Below are positions 1 through 12,900 of a DNA stretch of 64,000 nt, in pieces (the stretch's first letter is position 1; every line of letters starts with the position of its first letter). This DNA comes from Archangium sp. (GTDB lineage Bacteria > Myxococcota > Myxococcia > Myxococcales > Myxococcaceae): NCBI GenBank assembly GCA_030695565.1, contig JAUYRZ010000053.1, positions 1 through 64,000 of the forward strand, given 5' to 3'. The translations under genes were made by a program, and so were the position numbers. The notes below the pieces were generated by a model. It saw nothing but the letters and a program-made list of their open reading frames with translations, was not told the DNA's origin and ran no database searches.

Positions 1-142
1 GCCGATGACAGGCCGCCTTCGCTCGCTGCGCTCGCTCCGGCGGAGCAGCAAACGCGATAACGTTCGCGATCACATCGACCGACGGACCCGGGTCTCCGGT
101 GATCCCGGTGAAAGTGGATCTCGATCACGTCGGTGGTGACAC
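1..142. mobile_element. Possible terminal fragment of an insertion sequence
   Basis: No gene was found here. Bases 94-142 carry short repeated GGTGAT/GGTGAA/GGTGGTGA motifs and a GATC-rich stretch ending in TGACA. Clean codons of a truncated lipoprotein gene begin immediately after it. Multiple short end repeats and a terminal CA resemble ends of IS21-type elements, but this is from memory and no transposase lies inside the window. Bases 15-50 also hold a CGCTCGCTGCGCTCGCTCCGG-type palindromic repeat. Confidence 0.3.
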
Positions 143-370
143 AAGGGCTCTCGTGGCTGCACCACCACGAGCACCGGCGCCGACTGCGACACCTCGGGCA
201 ATACACTGGGCGACCACTGCGCACCAACGAGCGAGGGCAAGGCTCGCTGTGACCCGGTCACGCGCGCCAACATTCTGAAGTGCACCAACGGGGTGCTGGT
301 GCTCGTGCACACCTGCACTCCGTCCTCGAAGTGCGGCCTGACTACCGCGGGCGAACTGACGTGCATCTAA
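140..370 (+). pseudogene. 5'-truncated Cys-rich lipoprotein gene remnant
   Basis: The frame ending at TAA 368-370 reads as a Cys-rich exported-protein fragment. It has six Cys in about 76 residues, with Thr/Ser-rich stretches and a terminal TCI. The frame is closed by a TGA at 137-139 and has no plausible start or signal peptide, so the 5' part is missing. The composition matches the many Cys-rich Myxococcota lipoproteins elsewhere in the window (25347-27350, 56441-59056). The break coincides with the possible IS end at 1-142. It may be non-functional; the original family cannot be identified from this fragment. Confidence 0.5.
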
Positions 371-566
371 ATTGAGCGAAGAGGGCCGGGTCCGCCGACG
401 AGATCGCCTTGCGCGCGTATGCCTGGGCCAGCGCATCACCGAGCAAGTCCCCCAGCGCGTGGCTCACACCATTGAGTAGCGGCAGGCTGGAAGTCGGCAC
501 CATCTTCTGCGCCCCAGCGAGGTCGTCGCCGAGCGCCGTGGAGATCGCCAACGTGAACGCGGCCAC
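342..566 (-). CDS. Small hypothetical protein or gene fragment
   Basis: This 74-residue frame has a protein-like central part that is Ala/Leu-rich and probably helical, with segments such as GDDLAGAQKMVP and LAQAYARKAISS. No convincing ribosome binding site precedes the ATG and the family was not recognised. Its 3' end overlaps the lipoprotein remnant on the other strand by 29 bases, which is unusual for an intact gene. It could be a decayed fragment in this degraded patch rather than an expressed gene. Confidence 0.22.
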   Translation of the reverse strand: MAAFTLAISTALGDDLAGAQKMVPTSSLPLLNGVSHALGDLLGDALAQAYARKAISSADPALFAQFRCTSVRPR

Positions 567-620
567 GCGCTTCAGTTACCTGCGTACTGATCGGTTAGCC
601 TCGCCTGTGGAGGGGCACGG

Positions 621-1046
621 ATGACTCCGAGCGATCTATCGAAGCGTCTGGAGCGAGCGAAGAGCGCGACCGACTTCATTGAGGCGCAGCACGAGCTGAC
701 CCAAGACCTCGCCGCCGCCGGCCCGAATGCCGACTCGGTGACGGCAATCCTGCAGTTCATGGAGGCGAACCCAGACCTCGACTTCGGTACACCGGGTCCA
801 TTTGTCCACTTCGTCGAGCGGCTGCCTCGCTCGGAGTACGACCCGTTGGTCGTCGCGTCGGTGTCCCGAACGCCGACGACTCATACCGTGTGGTTGCTGA
901 ACCGAGTGCTCAACGGCACGAAGGCGGCGGGCGCGCGTAACGGGCTCATTCGGGTGCTTCGAACCGTCGCGGAAGATCCCGGCGCGAATGAAGCAGCTCG
1001 AGAACGGGCGAAACAATACCTCGACGTCCAAATCGCTCAGCTTTGA
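621..1046 (+). CDS. Small helical protein, possibly immunity-like
   Basis: The 141-residue protein begins at an ATG preceded by GGAGGGG at 609-615, a good ribosome binding site. It has no signal peptide or membrane segment and is predicted to be all helical. The central block (about residues 50-100) contains GPFVHFVERL and HTVWLLNRVLNG. This pattern reminds me of HEAT-like immunity proteins found beside polymorphic toxins, but no toxin gene is present. The product is expected to be cytoplasmic. The gene stands alone between degraded sequence and a DUF1877 gene, consistent with an accessory region. Function is not established. Confidence 0.7.
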   Translation: MTPSDLSKRLERAKSATDFIEAQHELTQDLAAAGPNADSVTAILQFMEANPDLDFGTPGPFVHFVERLPRSEYDPLVVASVSRTPTTHTVWLLNRVLNGTKAAGARNGLIRVLRTVAEDPGANEAARERAKQYLDVQIAQL

Positions 1047-1055
1047 CTGAGGTCG

Positions 1056-1238
1056 TCAGGTAGTCGCGAGGACCTCGAACTCACGTTCCTCTCGTTTCGC
1101 TCGTCGCTGGTCACCCAGTGCGCGTGCAAGGTCAGGGGACACGACTCGCAATTCGGGCTGCCCCTTCAAGAACGCGCTCAGTGCCCGATCGACGACTGCG
1201 AGATCCAGTGTTGGGTCGACACAGAACTTCCCGCGCAC
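1056..1238 (-). CDS. Short hypothetical protein, doubtful
   Basis: A 60-residue frame has an N-terminal part that could form helix and a very basic/acidic C-terminus (RRAKREEREFEV). No family was recognised and no clear ribosome binding site was found. It ends ten bases from the end of the convergent gene at 621-1046. It may be the tail of a decayed gene. The region 1046-1300 otherwise shows nothing else. Confidence 0.2.
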   Translation of the reverse strand: MRGKFCVDPTLDLAVVDRALSAFLKGQPELRVVSPDLARALGDQRRAKREEREFEVLATT

Positions 1239-1299
1239 GGTTCATCCTTCGTCATCGCGCCCCATCCTCAGTGTGGCCATTTCACCGTGCTTGCCGCAG

Positions 1300-1821
1300 C
1301 TACAGAAAGAACATGAGGATCGATTGATTCTCGGCTGCGGCCCGAGCGAAGAACACCTTCAGCACATCCAGGTAGGAGACGAGGTACTCCTCGAGGATTC
1401 CGGGTTCGTCCCAATCCTGCGGGTACACGTCGTCATCCATCATGGCCGCGGCGTTGAAGAGAGGCTGAAGGGTCGCCAGGTCCACGGGTCGCAACCACGC
1501 CTCGAATTCACGGACGAGGGCAGGGGACAGCGTTCGTCCCGGGCCCATCGGCGATCGAAGTGACGGCTCCTTCTCGCCCCCACCGCCCATCAGCCGGCCT
1601 GCCAGGTTTCCCCGCATCGAGAATCCGACCGCGGCTGTGTCGAGCGCAGGTGCCGGCCTTCGAGACAGCAGCCACTCCAGCCCGAAGACCGCCTTGTCCA
1701 CGTCCACGAGCTGCGCTCGGAGTTCCGGCGACGACTGGAGGATGTCGATCCAGTTGGTCTTGCCTCGCAGGGACTCGAGCGTCGCCTCTGTCGCGCGAAA
1801 GTAGTGGGCGATCGTGCTCAT
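1300..1821 (-). CDS. DUF1877 family protein (YfbM-like)
   Basis: The chosen ATG (1819-1821) gives the N-terminus MSTIAHYFRAT, matching the usual DUF1877 beginning; upstream in-frame codons read like noncoding sequence. Family features are a VDVDKAVFGLEWLLS block near residues 40-55, a variable Gly-rich loop, an LSP...EFEAWLRP segment, and a C-terminal YPQDWDEP...EYLVSYLDVLKVFFARAAAE region. The size (173 residues) is typical. The family is cytoplasmic and small, without an established biochemical activity, and occurs patchily in accessory regions. It sits alone on the minus strand, divergent from the helicase gene. Confidence 0.85.
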   Translation of the reverse strand: MSTIAHYFRATEATLESLRGKTNWIDILQSSPELRAQLVDVDKAVFGLEWLLSRRPAPALDTAAVGFSMRGNLAGRLMGGGGEKEPSLRSPMGPGRTLSPALVREFEAWLRPVDLATLQPLFNAAAMMDDDVYPQDWDEPGILEEYLVSYLDVLKVFFARAAAENQSILMFFL

Positions 1822-1983
1822 CCGGCGATTGAAGCTCGGCGCGGGTGGTTGGTCCACGCCTAAGGGAAGCGTGCCCACGGAGGCGAGGGAGCGCGAATCG
1901 CGGAGGAGGATGGCGTGAGGCGGTGCCTCTGCTCCCTCATCGAGCAGTTGATCTGATGGGTGAACTCCTGTTCAGTTTGGGCG

Positions 1984-6243
<4,260 letters not shown>

Positions 6244-6281
6244 CCGCGCTCGCCAGGCTCTCCCAAGCTCTCCCACGCTCT

Positions 6282-6313
6282 CCCTCTCCCCGAGGGCCCC
6301 GAGGGGGAGAGGG
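6282..6313. repeat. CCCTCTCCCC palindromic element
   Basis: A ten-base stem (6282-6291 with 6304-6313) encloses a GC-rich loop, 38 bases after the helicase stop codon. It may act as a transcription stop, though no T-tract follows. Confidence 0.85.
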
Positions 6314-6350
6314 TGGGGGAGAGGGTTGACGGTCGCCTGAATGCCCCAAG

Positions 6351-6384
6351 ACCCTCACCCCAACCCTCTCCCGAAGGGAGAGGG
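6351..6384. repeat. CCCTCTCCC palindromic element, second copy in the spacer
   Basis: A nine-base stem (6364-6372 with 6376-6384) with loop GAA is preceded by the usual CCCTCACCCCAA lead. Its purine-rich right arm lies 22 bases before the next ATG at 6407. Confidence 0.85.
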
Positions 6385-6406
6385 AGACAAGTATCGTGCG
6401 CGCCTG

Positions 6407-7087
6407 ATGGTGTTCCTTGCGCTCTCATGCCTGCAGGGCCGCCCGATGGATTCGGCGCTCGCCTCACTGGCCGAGCTGAAGCCCGACGGCGTGCAGCTCA
6501 CGCCGGGCAACATGCCCACCCCCGATTTCCAGCGCGCGCTGCGCAAGTCAAAGCTCGCCACCCGCACGCACCACGGATTCTCCTTCACCGCTTTCCGCAC
6601 GCGTGACGTCTGGGCCGATGACGGCCGTTGCCTGACCACGAGCGACTCGGTGCATCCACCCGCCAGCACGTCACCGGCGGCGGCGCGCTACCTCTCTGCG
6701 CAGCGGGTGCTCGAGACCATGTATCCCTCGTACGCGCTGGGCACCGGCGACGAGCTCGAGCAGGCGATGAAGCTCGAGATCCCGCTCGCGGTCGACGTGA
6801 GCCACCTCTTCATCCAGAAGAGCCAGGGCGTGCTCGGCCCCGCCACGTTGCGCAGGCTGTTCGACTACGAGCACGTGCACGAGGTGCATGTCTCGGCCAA
6901 CGACGGCCGCCGCGATCTGCACGCGCCGCTCACCACGAACACCTTCGGCCTCGACTGGGCCCACGAGCGTGAACGCGCCGGCGTGCCGCTGGTGCTCGAG
7001 TGCTACTTTCACCGCCTCACCGTGGATCAGCGCAGCCACCAGCTCGCGCTCGCCCGCGGAGAATCCCTGCGACGGAGAACACGATGA
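6407..7087 (+). CDS. Small TIM-barrel-like protein of unknown function
   Basis: The 226-residue protein resembles sugar-phosphate isomerase/xylose-isomerase-type barrels in size and pattern. It has ELKPDGVQLTPGNMP near the N-terminus, RTHHGFSFT, then PLAVDVSHLFIQ, and a late EVHVSANDG strand. Repeated His, Asp and Glu at strand ends suggest a metal site, but no specific family could be fixed. It lacks a signal peptide. Upstream in-frame codons run through the palindromic repeat, so ATG 6407 was preferred. Its stop overlaps the next ATG (ATGA at 7084-7087), so the two are likely translationally coupled and may act together. Confidence 0.7.
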   Translation: MVFLALSCLQGRPMDSALASLAELKPDGVQLTPGNMPTPDFQRALRKSKLATRTHHGFSFTAFRTRDVWADDGRCLTTSDSVHPPASTSPAAARYLSAQRVLETMYPSYALGTGDELEQAMKLEIPLAVDVSHLFIQKSQGVLGPATLRRLFDYEHVHEVHVSANDGRRDLHAPLTTNTFGLDWAHERERAGVPLVLECYFHRLTVDQRSHQLALARGESLRRRTR

Positions 7088-8547
7088 GCGAGTTCATGAA
7101 GATCGACGTGCGCCAGTTGCGCGCCAGGTTGCTGGCGAACTTCGGGCGCTACGCCGCGCACGTGCTCACCGAGAAGAGCGGGCTCAAGTCGATGCTGCTG
7201 TGCTGCTCGCAGTACTACGCCGACGAAGCCGCCGACGCGGTGCACGACACCCTGACGGTCTCCAGGCAGCTGTTGCCCATCAAAGAGGTGAAGTCGCCCA
7301 CCGACTCCGACGCGCGTTGGAAGTTGATGCAGTGGGACAGCAACGGCGATGCGGTGTTCGCGTTCTCCGCGCACTGCTCCGAAGAGGGCGCGTCGGCGTA
7401 TGCCGAGCCGCTCGACTTCGACGAGACCGACATGGATTCGTGGGAAGGGGCGTCGCCCAGCGAGAGCCCGCTCGCGCTCGCGCAGCTGATCGACGGCGAG
7501 GTTCGGGTGACGTGGATCGGCTTTCCTCACCGGCCGTGGCTCGACTTCGCCAGGGCGCTGAGCAACCGCGACGAGTCCTTCGAAGAGACGCCGCCCCAGT
7601 TCGTGGACGATCCGGCTCCTGCGGCGCTGGTGGGAGACGAGCCGCGGCTCCACGCGCAGGTGCTGGAGGACCCGTCGAGTCAGGCGGCGCGGCAGGTGTT
7701 GTGTGATCTCTGGGCCCAACGCGGTGATCCTCGCGGTGAGTTCGGCGCGTTGTGTTTCTCGGGCAAACGAGACCCCAAGGTGCTCGCGCAGGTGGCGAGG
7801 CTGGTGCTGGAGCATGGCCGCTCGTGGATGGGCCCGCTGGTGAAGGTCATTCCGCTCTCGGGCGCGTTGTTCGGTGAGGGGCCGTTTCTCGAGAAGGCGG
7901 TGGTGCACTTCCCCGACGCGAAGACCTTCAAGGCGCTGGGCGACGATCCGCACTGGGCGACGGTGAAGTCGATCACCTTCGTGGGAGAACACGGCGGGCT
8001 CGCTCCGGCCATGCAGCACGTGCTCGAGGTCGGGCCGCTCAATGGCTCACAGCTCGCGCCGTTGAAGAAGGGCAGCTGGCACGTGCGCCGCCTCGAGGTG
8101 GTGGCCGACAAGCCCCCGGTCATCAAGGAGCTCGCTGCGCTGACCCTGCCGCTCGAGCGGCTGTCGTTGCGAGGGAGCGTCGAGCTCCCGCTCAAGCCGC
8201 TGCTCAAGGCGAAGTGGCTCCCGCAGCTGCGCGAGCTGGAGCTGTGGTTGCCCAGCACCACCCTCGACGTGGCCAGCGGGCTCGCCGCGGCGTTGGTGGC
8301 GCTGGAGGAGCTCGCGCCCGAAGAGATGGTGCTGCGCGCTGGGACCCTGTCCCCTGGTGGACGCACGGGCTGGGCGCTGCAGCGGAACGCAGAGGGCAAA
8401 CGCTCGCTGGTGCTGGTGCACCCCGATGAGCGGCTCGCCAATGGCCCCGCGCTGGCGAAGGCGCTCAAGGTGAAGCTGGATGATCGTTGGGAACCCACCG
8501 ACGACTGGCTCCACTTCGGTCTGGGCTCGCACGCGAAGCTGACCTGA
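7084..8547 (+). CDS. TIGR02996-domain protein
   Basis: This 487-residue cytoplasmic protein contains the short TIGR02996 motif, seen here as VLEDPSSQAARQ...QRGDPRGEFGAL (about residues 195-222). The motif is expanded in Myxococcota and usually precedes leucine-rich-type repeats. After it come irregular leucine-rich segments (residues 300-450, for example LRELELWLPSTTLDV) fitting a degenerate repeat fold. The first 180 residues form an acidic domain with no family I recognise. The gene starts inside the stop of the upstream barrel protein gene. Function is unknown; such proteins are usually assumed to be binding scaffolds. Confidence 0.75.
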   Translation: MSEFMKIDVRQLRARLLANFGRYAAHVLTEKSGLKSMLLCCSQYYADEAADAVHDTLTVSRQLLPIKEVKSPTDSDARWKLMQWDSNGDAVFAFSAHCSEEGASAYAEPLDFDETDMDSWEGASPSESPLALAQLIDGEVRVTWIGFPHRPWLDFARALSNRDESFEETPPQFVDDPAPAALVGDEPRLHAQVLEDPSSQAARQVLCDLWAQRGDPRGEFGALCFSGKRDPKVLAQVARLVLEHGRSWMGPLVKVIPLSGALFGEGPFLEKAVVHFPDAKTFKALGDDPHWATVKSITFVGEHGGLAPAMQHVLEVGPLNGSQLAPLKKGSWHVRRLEVVADKPPVIKELAALTLPLERLSLRGSVELPLKPLLKAKWLPQLRELELWLPSTTLDVASGLAAALVALEELAPEEMVLRAGTLSPGGRTGWALQRNAEGKRSLVLVHPDERLANGPALAKALKVKLDDRWEPTDDWLHFGLGSHAKLT

Positions 8548-8597
8548 TCAGGCAGCGGAACGCTCGCGCTCGGTGAACCGTGTGTTAGCGAGTGGGG

Positions 8598-9602
8598 ATG
8601 GAACTTTTCCAGGAGACGTTGGGCTTCGCGGCGAAGGGTTTCATCGTCTTTCTCACCGCGGTGTTGACCGTCGCGGTGGTGCTCTCGCTCACCCGCAGGC
8701 GGCGCGGGTCGTTTCCTCGGCTCGACGTGAAGAAGCTGAACGCCCGCTTCGAGGCGCTCGGCGACGCGCTTCGTCACGGCATGTGGGAGCGCAAGGAGAT
8801 CAAAGAGCTGCTCAAGGCGCGCAAGAAGGCGAAGGCGGCCGCCTCGCGCCCGCACGTCTACGTGCTCGACTTCGAAGGTGATCTGCTCGCCACCGGCGTC
8901 ACCAGCCTGCGCGAAGAGATCAGCGCCATCAGCGCGGTGGCCAAGCCCGATGACGAGGTGGTGGTGCGGCTGGAGAGCCCGGGCGGCGCGGTCTCGCACT
9001 ACGGCCTGGCGGCGGCGCAGCTCACGAGGTTGCGCGAGAAGAAGGTGAAGCTGACGGTGTGCGTGGATCGGGTGGCGGCGAGTGGCGGGTACATGATGGC
9101 CTGCGTGGCGGATCGCATCGTGGCCGCTCCGTTCGCGATCATCGGGTCGATCGGCGTGGTGGCCCAGGTGCCCAACGTGCACCGGCTGCTCAAGAAGCAC
9201 GACGTCGACTTCGAAGAGATGACCGCTGGTGAGTTCAAACGCACCGTCAGCATCTTCGGGGAGATCACCGAGAAGGGCCGGCAGAAGTTCGTCGACCAGC
9301 TCGACGAGACGCACAACCTGTTCAAGGACTTCGTGAAGACGCAGCGGCCGTCACTCGACGTCGACAAGGTGGCGACCGGTGAATACTGGCTGGCGAAACG
9401 CGGCCTCGAGCTCGGCCTGGTCGACTCGCTCAGCACCAGCGATGAGTACCTGCTCAGCCGGGTGGAGCACGCGAATGTGTACCAGGTGAGCTTCAAGCCC
9501 GAGCAGTCCTGGCGGCGTCGGCTCGGTGGCGCGAGCGCGGAGATCGCCGAGCGGGTGGTGCTCCGGTTGCTGTCGCGCATGCAGGCGATGCAGCTGAGAT
9601 GA
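8598..9602 (+). CDS. sohB: SohB-like membrane-anchored serine protease
   Basis: This is an S49-family signal-peptide-peptidase homologue (334 residues), expected to cut membrane-associated peptides. It has one N-terminal membrane helix (about residues 14-31), a charged linker rich in Lys/Arg, then the ClpP-like core. Ser162 in RVAASGGYMMA is the predicted nucleophile and Lys214 in EFKRT the general base, matching the Ser/Lys dyad of this family. The length agrees with SohB rather than the doubled SppA. A GTG two codons upstream (8592) could also serve as start. A palindromic element follows the stop. Confidence 0.9.
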   Translation: MELFQETLGFAAKGFIVFLTAVLTVAVVLSLTRRRRGSFPRLDVKKLNARFEALGDALRHGMWERKEIKELLKARKKAKAAASRPHVYVLDFEGDLLATGVTSLREEISAISAVAKPDDEVVVRLESPGGAVSHYGLAAAQLTRLREKKVKLTVCVDRVAASGGYMMACVADRIVAAPFAIIGSIGVVAQVPNVHRLLKKHDVDFEEMTAGEFKRTVSIFGEITEKGRQKFVDQLDETHNLFKDFVKTQRPSLDVDKVATGEYWLAKRGLELGLVDSLSTSDEYLLSRVEHANVYQVSFKPEQSWRRRLGGASAEIAERVVLRLLSRMQAMQLR

Positions 9603-9608
9603 AGACCT

Positions 9609-9632
9609 CCCTCTCCCCCGCGGGGGAGAGGG
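9609..9632. repeat. Perfect loopless CCCTCTCC-type palindrome
   Basis: Two twelve-base arms abut without a loop, seven bases after the sohB stop. It probably helps end transcription, although no T-tract follows. Confidence 0.85.
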
Positions 9633-9665
9633 TCGGGGAGAGGGCTGGCCTCACCCACTGAACTT

Positions 9666-9896
9666 CACTTGCCGCGCTCCGGGAGGCACTTGCTGTGCTC
9701 CGGGAGGCACTTGCCGCGCTCCGGCAAGCACTTGCTGTGCTTCCGGGAAGCACTTGCTGCGCTCCGGGAAGCACTTGCTGTACTCCGGGAAGCACTTGCT
9801 GCGCTCCGGGAAGCACTTTGCTGTGCACCGCGACGCACTTGTCGAACTCCGGGCCTCTCTTGCTGCGTTCCCGAGTCTCTTGCGGCGTTGCCCGTT
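9666..9896. repeat. Tandem array of about 11 units of 20-22 bp
   Basis: Eight good units start at 9666, 9687, 9708, 9729, 9751, 9772, 9793 and 9814, and three decayed units follow. The unit is close to CACTTGCTGCGCTCCGGGAA. Units alternate between a GCGCTCC and a TGTGCTCC/TGTACTCC type, giving a second period of about 42 bases. There are no spacers, so this is not CRISPR. The stretch 9603-9979 lies between convergent genes and holds no credible coding sequence. Confidence 0.9.
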
Positions 9897-9904
9897 CGGC
9901 CCCG

Positions 9905-9940
9905 CCCTCTCCCCAACCCTCTCCCCCGCAGGGGAGAGGG
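9905..9940. repeat. CCCTCTCCCC palindromic element
   Basis: A ten-base stem (9917-9926 with 9931-9940) with loop CGCA lies downstream of the minus-strand FG-GAP gene. With the copy at 9609 it brackets the tandem array. Confidence 0.85.
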
Positions 9941-9979
9941 AGCTTGTTGCGTTGAGTTCGCTGAGTTCGTGTCTGGTTT

Positions 9980-12900
9980 TCAGAAGTCCAGGGGCAACAC
10001 GAACGCAGTCCCGTTGGCCGTGCCCGCGCGATAGCTGAGCGGCGCACCGATACCCAACGCCGCCGGCACCGTGCCGCTCGCCGCCGACAATGACAGGTCC
10101 TGACCGAACGCCCCACGCTCGCGATCATCCGCTGCGATGAGCAACGCGGGCAGGTTCGCACCCGGCGTCACCGTCCCGCCCTTGAACACGAACACCGCGC
10201 CGGTCCCGTCACCATTGAGCGTCGCACCCGGAGCCGACACCACCAGGTCCCGCTTCCCATCCCCATCGACGTCGACATTCCCGGCCAGTGATCGCCCGAA
10301 GCTCAGCGCCCGCACCATCGGCACCACCGGCACCGCCACCAACCCATCCCCCAGAATGCTCACCAACGCGCCACCCGACGCCGGCCGCTTCGCGACGATC
10401 TGCGAGACCGGCACCAGCAACACCGTCGGCTGCGCCGCCCCCTGAAACGGATACAGGTCGGCAGTGATCGCCACCGCATCGACGCCGCTGGCCAACACAT
10501 CCCGCGCGCGCGCCATCGACACACCCAGGCGCATGGTGGCCACGCCGGTCTCCGTGTCGCCCGAGATGCGCACCCACGAAGGCACGGTTCTGCCACCGCA
10601 GCGCGTACCACCCGTGTCGAAGCCGAAGGCGATGATCACCCCCTGCCGGTTCGCGTTGTCGGAGTAGCGGAAGCCCAGCTCGTCACAACCGTCCGCATTG
10701 AGATCGCCCAACGCCGTGGGCATCGAAGTCGTCTGGCTGATGAACGGAAACGAGAACAACGGGTCACACACCATCGACGGCTTGTTGAGCTGCATGTCAT
10801 CCGGCGGCCGCCCACCGAAGACCTCGAGCCCGTTGGTGCGGGTCATCGCCAGGTCGCGCACGCCGTCGCCGTCGAAGTCGAAGCCGCCGACCACGCCGTT
10901 GCGAGCGAGCGCCGAGCGCTGACAGATCGCCGCCGCGCCGCCATCGGGCACCACGCACCCGGGAATGTCGCGCACCGCCCACACCCGGAAACCCTCGCGG
11001 TACGTGCCATCGGCCATGCCCATGTGCACCAGCACACCACCGGGGGCCTGCGCGCCCGCGGTGGTGCACTCCGGGCGGGCCAACGCGTACTCCGTGCTGG
11101 AGATGCCGCCGTCACTGAGGCGAGTGGGAATGGAGAAGTTCGGAGCGGCCACCACCAGGTCTGCCCGCATGTCGCCGTCGAAGTCCGTCATCGCCACGTC
11201 GACCGCGATGGTGCGGCCACCGAACGCACGCAGCCCTGCATCCGTCACGTACGAGGTGTTCGCGCCCTCGGCCACCAGGCGTGGCTCCGTGGGAGCAGAC
11301 GCCTTCCAGCTGATGGCCTGGCCCGCGCCGATCTCTCCGCCGGAAAAGTCGATGCCCGGGCCGGCGTAGTTGGGCACGCCCACCAACGCATGCAGCTCGC
11401 CACCTTGCGGACCCACTTCGATGCCCAGGCCGAACTGCTGCCCGCCCGGTTTGTTCGCGATGGGCAACGAGGCGATGGTCCAACTCGAGGTGTCCGCGTT
11501 GCCGCCCGAGAAGATGTCGAGCCGCCCGGTGAAGTCGCCCAGCACCGTCGACGCGCGGCCGTTGTACGCCACCACGCGGCCGTTCCACCCTTCGACGGCG
11601 GTGCCCAGCACGTCGGTGCGATTGAGGCCGTTCTGAAAGAAGTCGGGCCGATTGGCGACCGAGCCCGCGCTCAACCGCGCGAGCGAGAAGAACTCCAGCC
11701 GGCCCACGTTGATGATGGTCGCGCCGCCGACCACCTTGGCCGCGTAGGGCGCGCCGAGCACCAGCTCCTTCGTGCCGTCACCGTCGGCGTCGATGGTGGC
11801 GAAGCTGCGCGCCGCCTGAATGCCCGCCTGGCTGCCGTACACGCGCGACCACGCGTCGAGCCGGCCGACCTGCTTCGGCGTTTGCAGCGAAGGCGTGGCC
11901 GCCGAGAGATCGAACAACAACGCGCCACCGGCGTTGCCGCCACTCTGCACGCCCGCATCACCGGGCCTCAGATCCGGCGAGTCGGCCCGGTCTGCCGCGG
12001 CGATCAACAGGGGAGGGCGGGTACCCGCCACGCCGGGAATGAAGCCGAGCCGCCAGGTGCCTTCATCACCATCGGCCGTGTTCGCGGGCAGCACGTAGAG
12101 ATCGGGCGTGTCTTCGAAACGCCGCGGCCCACCGCTGCGGCCCAGGTGCACCTGCGCTGCGATGAGGTTGCGCGCGAGGTTGCCGCCGTCGGCCTGCGTG
12201 GAGTTGTTCACCGAGCTCAAGATGGCCAGGTCGACCAGGTTGTCGCCGTTGAGGTCCTTCGCGAGCAACGCCCGGCCCGCGCGCAGGTTGGAGAAGCGGC
12301 GCGTGCCTCCGTCGGCGTCGAGATCGTAGCCGCTCAGCCGAATGCTCCCGAGATCCGGAATGGGCTCGTCTTTCTGCAACAGGAAGATGTCGATCACCCC
12401 GCGCGCGCTGAAGGCGCCACCCGGCGCGATGTCCGCGCCCGGCGAGCCGACGATCAGATCCGCGTCACCGTCCGCGTCCACGTCGCCGATGGCCAGGGCC
12501 GCGCCGAAGTTGCCGCGGCCCAATCCCGTCAGCGCAGGCCGCAGCTGACGAGGTCCATTGGGGCCGATGCCATAGAGATAGACGGCGCCCGAGTCGGCCA
12601 CGGTCACGTCGTCACCCGGGGCGGAGATCGCCAGGTCTGCCCGGCCATCGCCATCGAGATCGCCGGCCGCCATCACCGAGCCGAACTGCGCCGTGTCCGA
12701 CTGGCCGGAGATCACCCACGTGGGCGCGTCAGGCAACCCCGTGGCCGTGCCCTTGAAGATGAACACCGCGCCGCCTTGCGGTTTGGTGAGGTCACTCTCG
12801 GGCACCCCCAGCGCGATGTCTTCGATGCCGTCGCCGTCGAAGTCGCCAGCCACCAGCGTGGCCACGTCGGAGCGGCGGCCCTGGGCCACCAGGCCGGGGC

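Noticed and set aside
9666-9896. CRISPR array
   Set aside because: Units are contiguous, 20-22 bases, with no spacers and no cas genes.
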